NCBI GenBank assembly: GCA_036781505.1
Contig: DAIQAV010000082.1
Span: forward strand, 1 to 9,655
DNA: 9,655 nt
DNA from: FEN-680 sp036781505
GTDB taxonomy: Bacteria > Actinomycetota > Geothermincolia > Fen-727 > Anoxymicrobiaceae
Reading direction: 5' to 3'
Shown here: positions 7,216-9,655 of the stretch, one piece after another
Layout of the letters: the number at the start of each line of letters is the position of its first letter
How positions within the stretch are numbered: the stretch's first letter is position 1
Translations under genes and position numbers: made by a program
The notes under the pieces: generated by a model
What the model was told of the DNA's origin: nothing
Database searches by the model: none
Seen by the model: the letters and a program-made list of their open reading frames with translations, nothing else

Positions 7216-7224
7216 TGTTATAAA
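7216..7224 (+). promoter_or_regulatory. Candidate extended -10 promoter for the methyltransferase operon
   Basis: The sequence is TGTTATAAA, an extended -10 (TGn plus TATAAA), in the 149-bp divergent gap between ligase and methyltransferase. A start point near 7231 would leave a leader of about 27 nt carrying the GGAGG site (7248-7252). No clear -35 was found. Confidence 0.38.
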
Positions 7225-7257
7225 CTCATACGCGAACTCACCGGAACGGAGGCTGGA

Positions 7258-8055
7258 TTGATTATCATCGGAGAGAAGATAAACGGGACTCTTCCCGACG
7301 TAAGAGACGCGGTCCTGGACAGGAACGCGGATCTCATAAGCGGTCTTGCCCACGCGCAGGACGAGGCCGGAGCCGACTATATCGATGTCAACGTGGCCAC
7401 AGGGATCAGCGACGAGCGCGATGCGATGCTGTGGGCCATCGGCGTAGTTCGCGGCGCGACCTCCCTCCCCCTCTGCATCGACTCTTCAGACCCGGCTGTC
7501 CTGGAAGCGGGCCTTGAAGCCTGCGGCGAGGAGCGTCCGTTGATCAACAGCGTCACCGGCACGGCCGCGAGCATGGGCCCGGTGCTCGCCCTTGCCGCCA
7601 GGCACTCCTGTGGCGTGGTGGCGCTGCCGATGGACGAGGCCGGCATTCCCGCCTCCGCCAGGGAGCGTCTCGCAGTGTGCAAGAAGATACTCGCCTCGGC
7701 GCTGAAGGCCGGCGTGGCCGCGGAGGACCTCTTCTTCGATCCGCTGGTTTTGCCGCTGAGCGCGGACTTCACCCAGGGCAGGGTGACGATCGAGACGCTG
7801 GCGTCCATCAAGAGGGAGTTTGAGAGCAGCCGGACCGTGATGGGCGCCAGCAACGCGTCGTTCGGCCTGCCGGCACGTTCTCTGATCAACAGGGCGCTAC
7901 TGTCGGTGGCATGTTACTTCGGGCTCGATGCGGCGATAGTCGACCCGACCGACTCCGCTCTCCAGTCCACCGTACTGGCGGCCGTCGTAGTGGCGGGCAG
8001 CGACAAGTACTGCAAGGATTACATGAAGGCGTTTCGCTCGGGCAGACTGAGGTGA
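7258..8055 (+). CDS. AcsE-like methyltetrahydrofolate/corrinoid methyltransferase (pterin-binding family)
   Basis: This 265-aa TIM-barrel protein starts IIGEKING, the hallmark of AcsE and related methyltransferases that move a methyl group between methyltetrahydrofolate and a corrinoid protein cobalt. Residues matching those described as important in AcsE are present: D75 in CIDSSD, N97 in LINS, D161 in FFDPLVLP and N199 in MGASNASFG. The closing SLINRALL (208-215) and GLDAAIVDP (222-230) strands are also typical. The length equals that of AcsE. The start is TTG 7258 with GGAGG 5 nt upstream; no in-frame ATG is near. No corrinoid protein, CO dehydrogenase/acetyl-CoA synthase subunit or MttB-type methyltransferase lies in the window, so it may serve Wood-Ljungdahl methyl transfer or demethylation of a methylated amine or ether. 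Dihydropteroate synthase is less likely from the motifs. Confidence 0.88.
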   Translation: MIIIGEKINGTLPDVRDAVLDRNADLISGLAHAQDEAGADYIDVNVATGISDERDAMLWAIGVVRGATSLPLCIDSSDPAVLEAGLEACGEERPLINSVTGTAASMGPVLALAARHSCGVVALPMDEAGIPASARERLAVCKKILASALKAGVAAEDLFFDPLVLPLSADFTQGRVTIETLASIKREFESSRTVMGASNASFGLPARSLINRALLSVACYFGLDAAIVDPTDSALQSTVLAAVVVAGSDKYCKDYMKAFRSGRLR

Positions 8056-8558
8056 TGGCGGTGGCACAAGTTGGGGTCTCCAAGCCGGCGAGCCGACGGA
8101 GGGTCATCATCGGATCTTCAGTCATAAGCCTGCTGGGCATAACGTTCGGCTCCTGCCTGATCGTCGCGGGCAGCGCGCTTACCTGGCGGTCGGACCGCAT
8201 CCTCGGCCTGTACAACCAGTCAGGCTGGAAGTACTCCAATATCGCAGGTGGAGACGGCAAGATAACGATGGCGCTGGGCGCGCTGATGGCCGTCGCGCTC
8301 ATCGCAGGAGTGCTGTTCCAGAGCCGGGCACTTTACGCGGTGGCGCTGGCCGCAGATATCTGCGTGGCAGGCTTCATACTCTACGAGCTCATCTCTCTCT
8401 TCGCCGCCTCCGGCGTGGTCAGCCCCGGCAACGGCCTGTACATGGTCCTGGGAGGGAGCGTGGCGGGATTCCTTTGCTGCCTTGGCGGCTACCTGATGAT
8501 GACCGAGACGCGGGCAGATGCGAAGGTGCAACTGCTCGAGGCGCCGTCAGCCGACTGA
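8055..8558 (+). CDS. Small four-TM membrane protein, function unknown
   Basis: The 167-aa protein has a basic N-terminus (KPASRRR, 10-16) and four predicted membrane helices at about 18-40, 70-88, 92-116 and 127-149, giving cytoplasmic ends. The loop after TM1 carries a W43, GW57-58 and GGDGKI (65-70) pattern, seen in several uncharacterised actinobacterial membrane proteins; no enzymatic motif is visible. Its ATG shares one base with the methyltransferase stop codon (TGATG), so the two genes are probably translationally coupled. GAGG at 8049-8052 is only 2 nt from this ATG; GTG 8061 is 8 nt away and may be the true start. The 3' end overlaps the convergent oxidoreductase by 12 bp. I do not recognise a named family. 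Confidence 0.75.
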   Translation: MAVAQVGVSKPASRRRVIIGSSVISLLGITFGSCLIVAGSALTWRSDRILGLYNQSGWKYSNIAGGDGKITMALGALMAVALIAGVLFQSRALYAVALAADICVAGFILYELISLFAASGVVSPGNGLYMVLGGSVAGFLCCLGGYLMMTETRADAKVQLLEAPSAD

Positions 8559-9655
8559 GTCCTCCCGCGCGCCGCGCGGCATCGCCGCAATCCATTCCTC
8601 GAGCCTGCCCGGCCTGTACAAGGGAGGGTAATCGATGTAGTGGTCCATCGTGCGGCCGGCCAGCCGCCCGGCGCGGATGATGCCCGGCATCGCTCCGATG
8701 ACCTTCATCATCCCGCGCAGCTTGGGGGCGAGCTGTTTGAAACCCAGCTTGGGAACCTCCGGGAACAGGCCGCTGAAGACCTCACCCGGCCCCAGCACGC
8801 CGGTCCTCAGCATCGTATTGAGGTCGGCCACGTCCTGCGTGTCGGCGTGGCGGCGGATCACGTCGTAGTATGCGAGCACCGCCCCCCCTGGCCGTCATGA
8901 AGCCGTGATTGTATCCCCACAACGCCTCGCGGTCCGANNNNNNNNNNCCTGCCCGTCTCCAGCGCCCTCAAGACGGACTCCGCGCAAAGGTCCGCGGCCA
9001 GCAGGGCCGAGGCGGTCCCGGACCCGTGCGCCGGGATGACCTGGCAGGCGCTGTCCCCCAGGACCACCAGGCCGTCAGCCACAAAGGTGTCGAGCGGCCG
9101 CCTGATCGGTATGGGCCCGCCGTCCCCGAACACCTTCTCCCCGATGTACGGTCGCTCGGCAAGAAAGGCGGCGAAGCGCTCGTCGGCGTCCGGCCCGCTT
9201 CCCGGCTTCACCCCGATGAGGATGTCGGCAAACCCGCGCTCGATATCGAGGAAGCAGGTCTCGATGGAGTAAGGCCCCTGCGTCCCTACCCTGTCCAGCC
9301 GCGCGCGGTCCATCATGTGACCGTCGCGGATGTTCTCGCGGGCGGAGTCCCGGTCTATCAGGCGGGTCTCGCGGCGGGCGAGCACGATCTGCGACGGCGC
9401 AAGTCCGTCGGACAGGTGCCACGCAGGCGGCGTCTTGCGCCTGATCGCGCCCGAGATGCCCGTGCAGTCCGCCGTGATGGAGGCGGTTGCCACCATCTCC
9501 CCGGAGGGAGCGCTCAACCGCACGCCGCCGACTGAGTCACCCGCGATGAGTGGGCCCAGCACCGAGGTTTCCGTCTCCAGTACTGCCCCGCAGTCGACCG
9601 CCTACTGCGCGAGCCTCCTCACGTAGACCGCGTTCCTGACCGGGAGAATCGGCGA
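8547..9655 (-). pseudogene. FAD-dependent oxidoreductase (geranylgeranyl reductase family), interrupted and 5'-partial
   Basis: Segments in different frames join to one flavoprotein monooxygenase/geranylgeranyl-reductase-like chain missing its N-terminal dinucleotide fold, which lies off the right edge. Visible marks are ADCTGISGAIRR, which resembles the FAD-domain ADG-S segment, GDSACQVIPAHGSGTASAL (about 9003-9059, the GD motif with the P-x-hGsG helix), and the LWGYNHGFM segment (about 8894-8920) typical of this family. Three lesions break it: an in-frame TAG at 9602-9604, the N gap at 8938-8947 whose length does not keep frame, and a C7 run at 8882-8888 where one base fewer restores ARGAVLAYYDV. 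Beyond that, 110 codons run to TGA 8547-8549. Such enzymes reduce isoprenoid chains or oxidise small substrates. The lesions may be assembly errors rather than true decay. Confidence 0.72.
8938..8947. other. Assembly gap (10 N)
   Basis: Ten undetermined bases lie inside the oxidoreductase. The reading frames on the two sides match only if the true gap is 1 base shorter or 2 bases longer (modulo 3), so the N count is not the real length. Confidence 0.97.

Noticed and set aside
1..9655. CRISPR arrays, tRNA, rRNA or complete insertion sequences
   Set aside because: No regularly spaced direct repeats, tRNA T-loop/anticodon arrangement, rRNA-like stretch or transposase frame was seen on either strand.

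Overview
This is a GC-rich (roughly 60% or more), gene-dense bacterial window. It has Shine-Dalgarno-type starts, GTG and TTG start codons, and free use of AGG and ATA codons. A run of 10 Ns and frame damage beside it point to a scaffolded draft or metagenome assembly. An AcsE-type methyltetrahydrofolate/corrinoid methyltransferase, a stand-alone Lrp/AsnC ligand-binding protein and an acyl-CoA ligase together would suit an uncultivated, probably anaerobic actinobacterial-type lineage. That placement is inference; no marker gene is present.

Left part (1-3820, minus strand): a double-FtsX ABC3-type permease of 790 aa is followed 91 bp later by a secreted protein that runs off the left edge. The secreted protein has the fold signature of gluzincin (M61/M1-like) metallopeptidases, but its HExxH zinc motif is destroyed. 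The two may form one cell-envelope module; no ATPase is visible in the window. A 458-bp gene-poor region (3821-4278) holds an attenuator-like hairpin and an AT-rich palindrome beside pyrimidine tracts, and separates the permease from the next gene.

Middle part (4279-7108): a GNAT acetyltransferase (+) converges with a four-base stop-codon overlap on a stand-alone Lrp/AsnC-type sensor domain protein (-). Behind the latter lies a 160-bp MITE-like element with 15-bp terminal inverted repeats flanked by CTAG. It sits exactly at the stop codon of an AMP-forming acyl-CoA ligase (-).

Right part (7258-9655): divergent from the ligase, a pterin-binding methyltransferase with conserved catalytic residues starts at TTG and is translationally coupled (TGATG) to a small four-TM membrane protein. 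That gene overlaps convergently by 12 bp with a geranylgeranyl-reductase-family FAD oxidoreductase (-). The oxidoreductase is interrupted by an N gap, a C7 frameshift and an in-frame TAG, and it runs off the right edge.

No RNA genes, CRISPR arrays or intact insertion sequences were seen. The most notable items are the apparent pseudopeptidase beside the permease and the MITE candidate.
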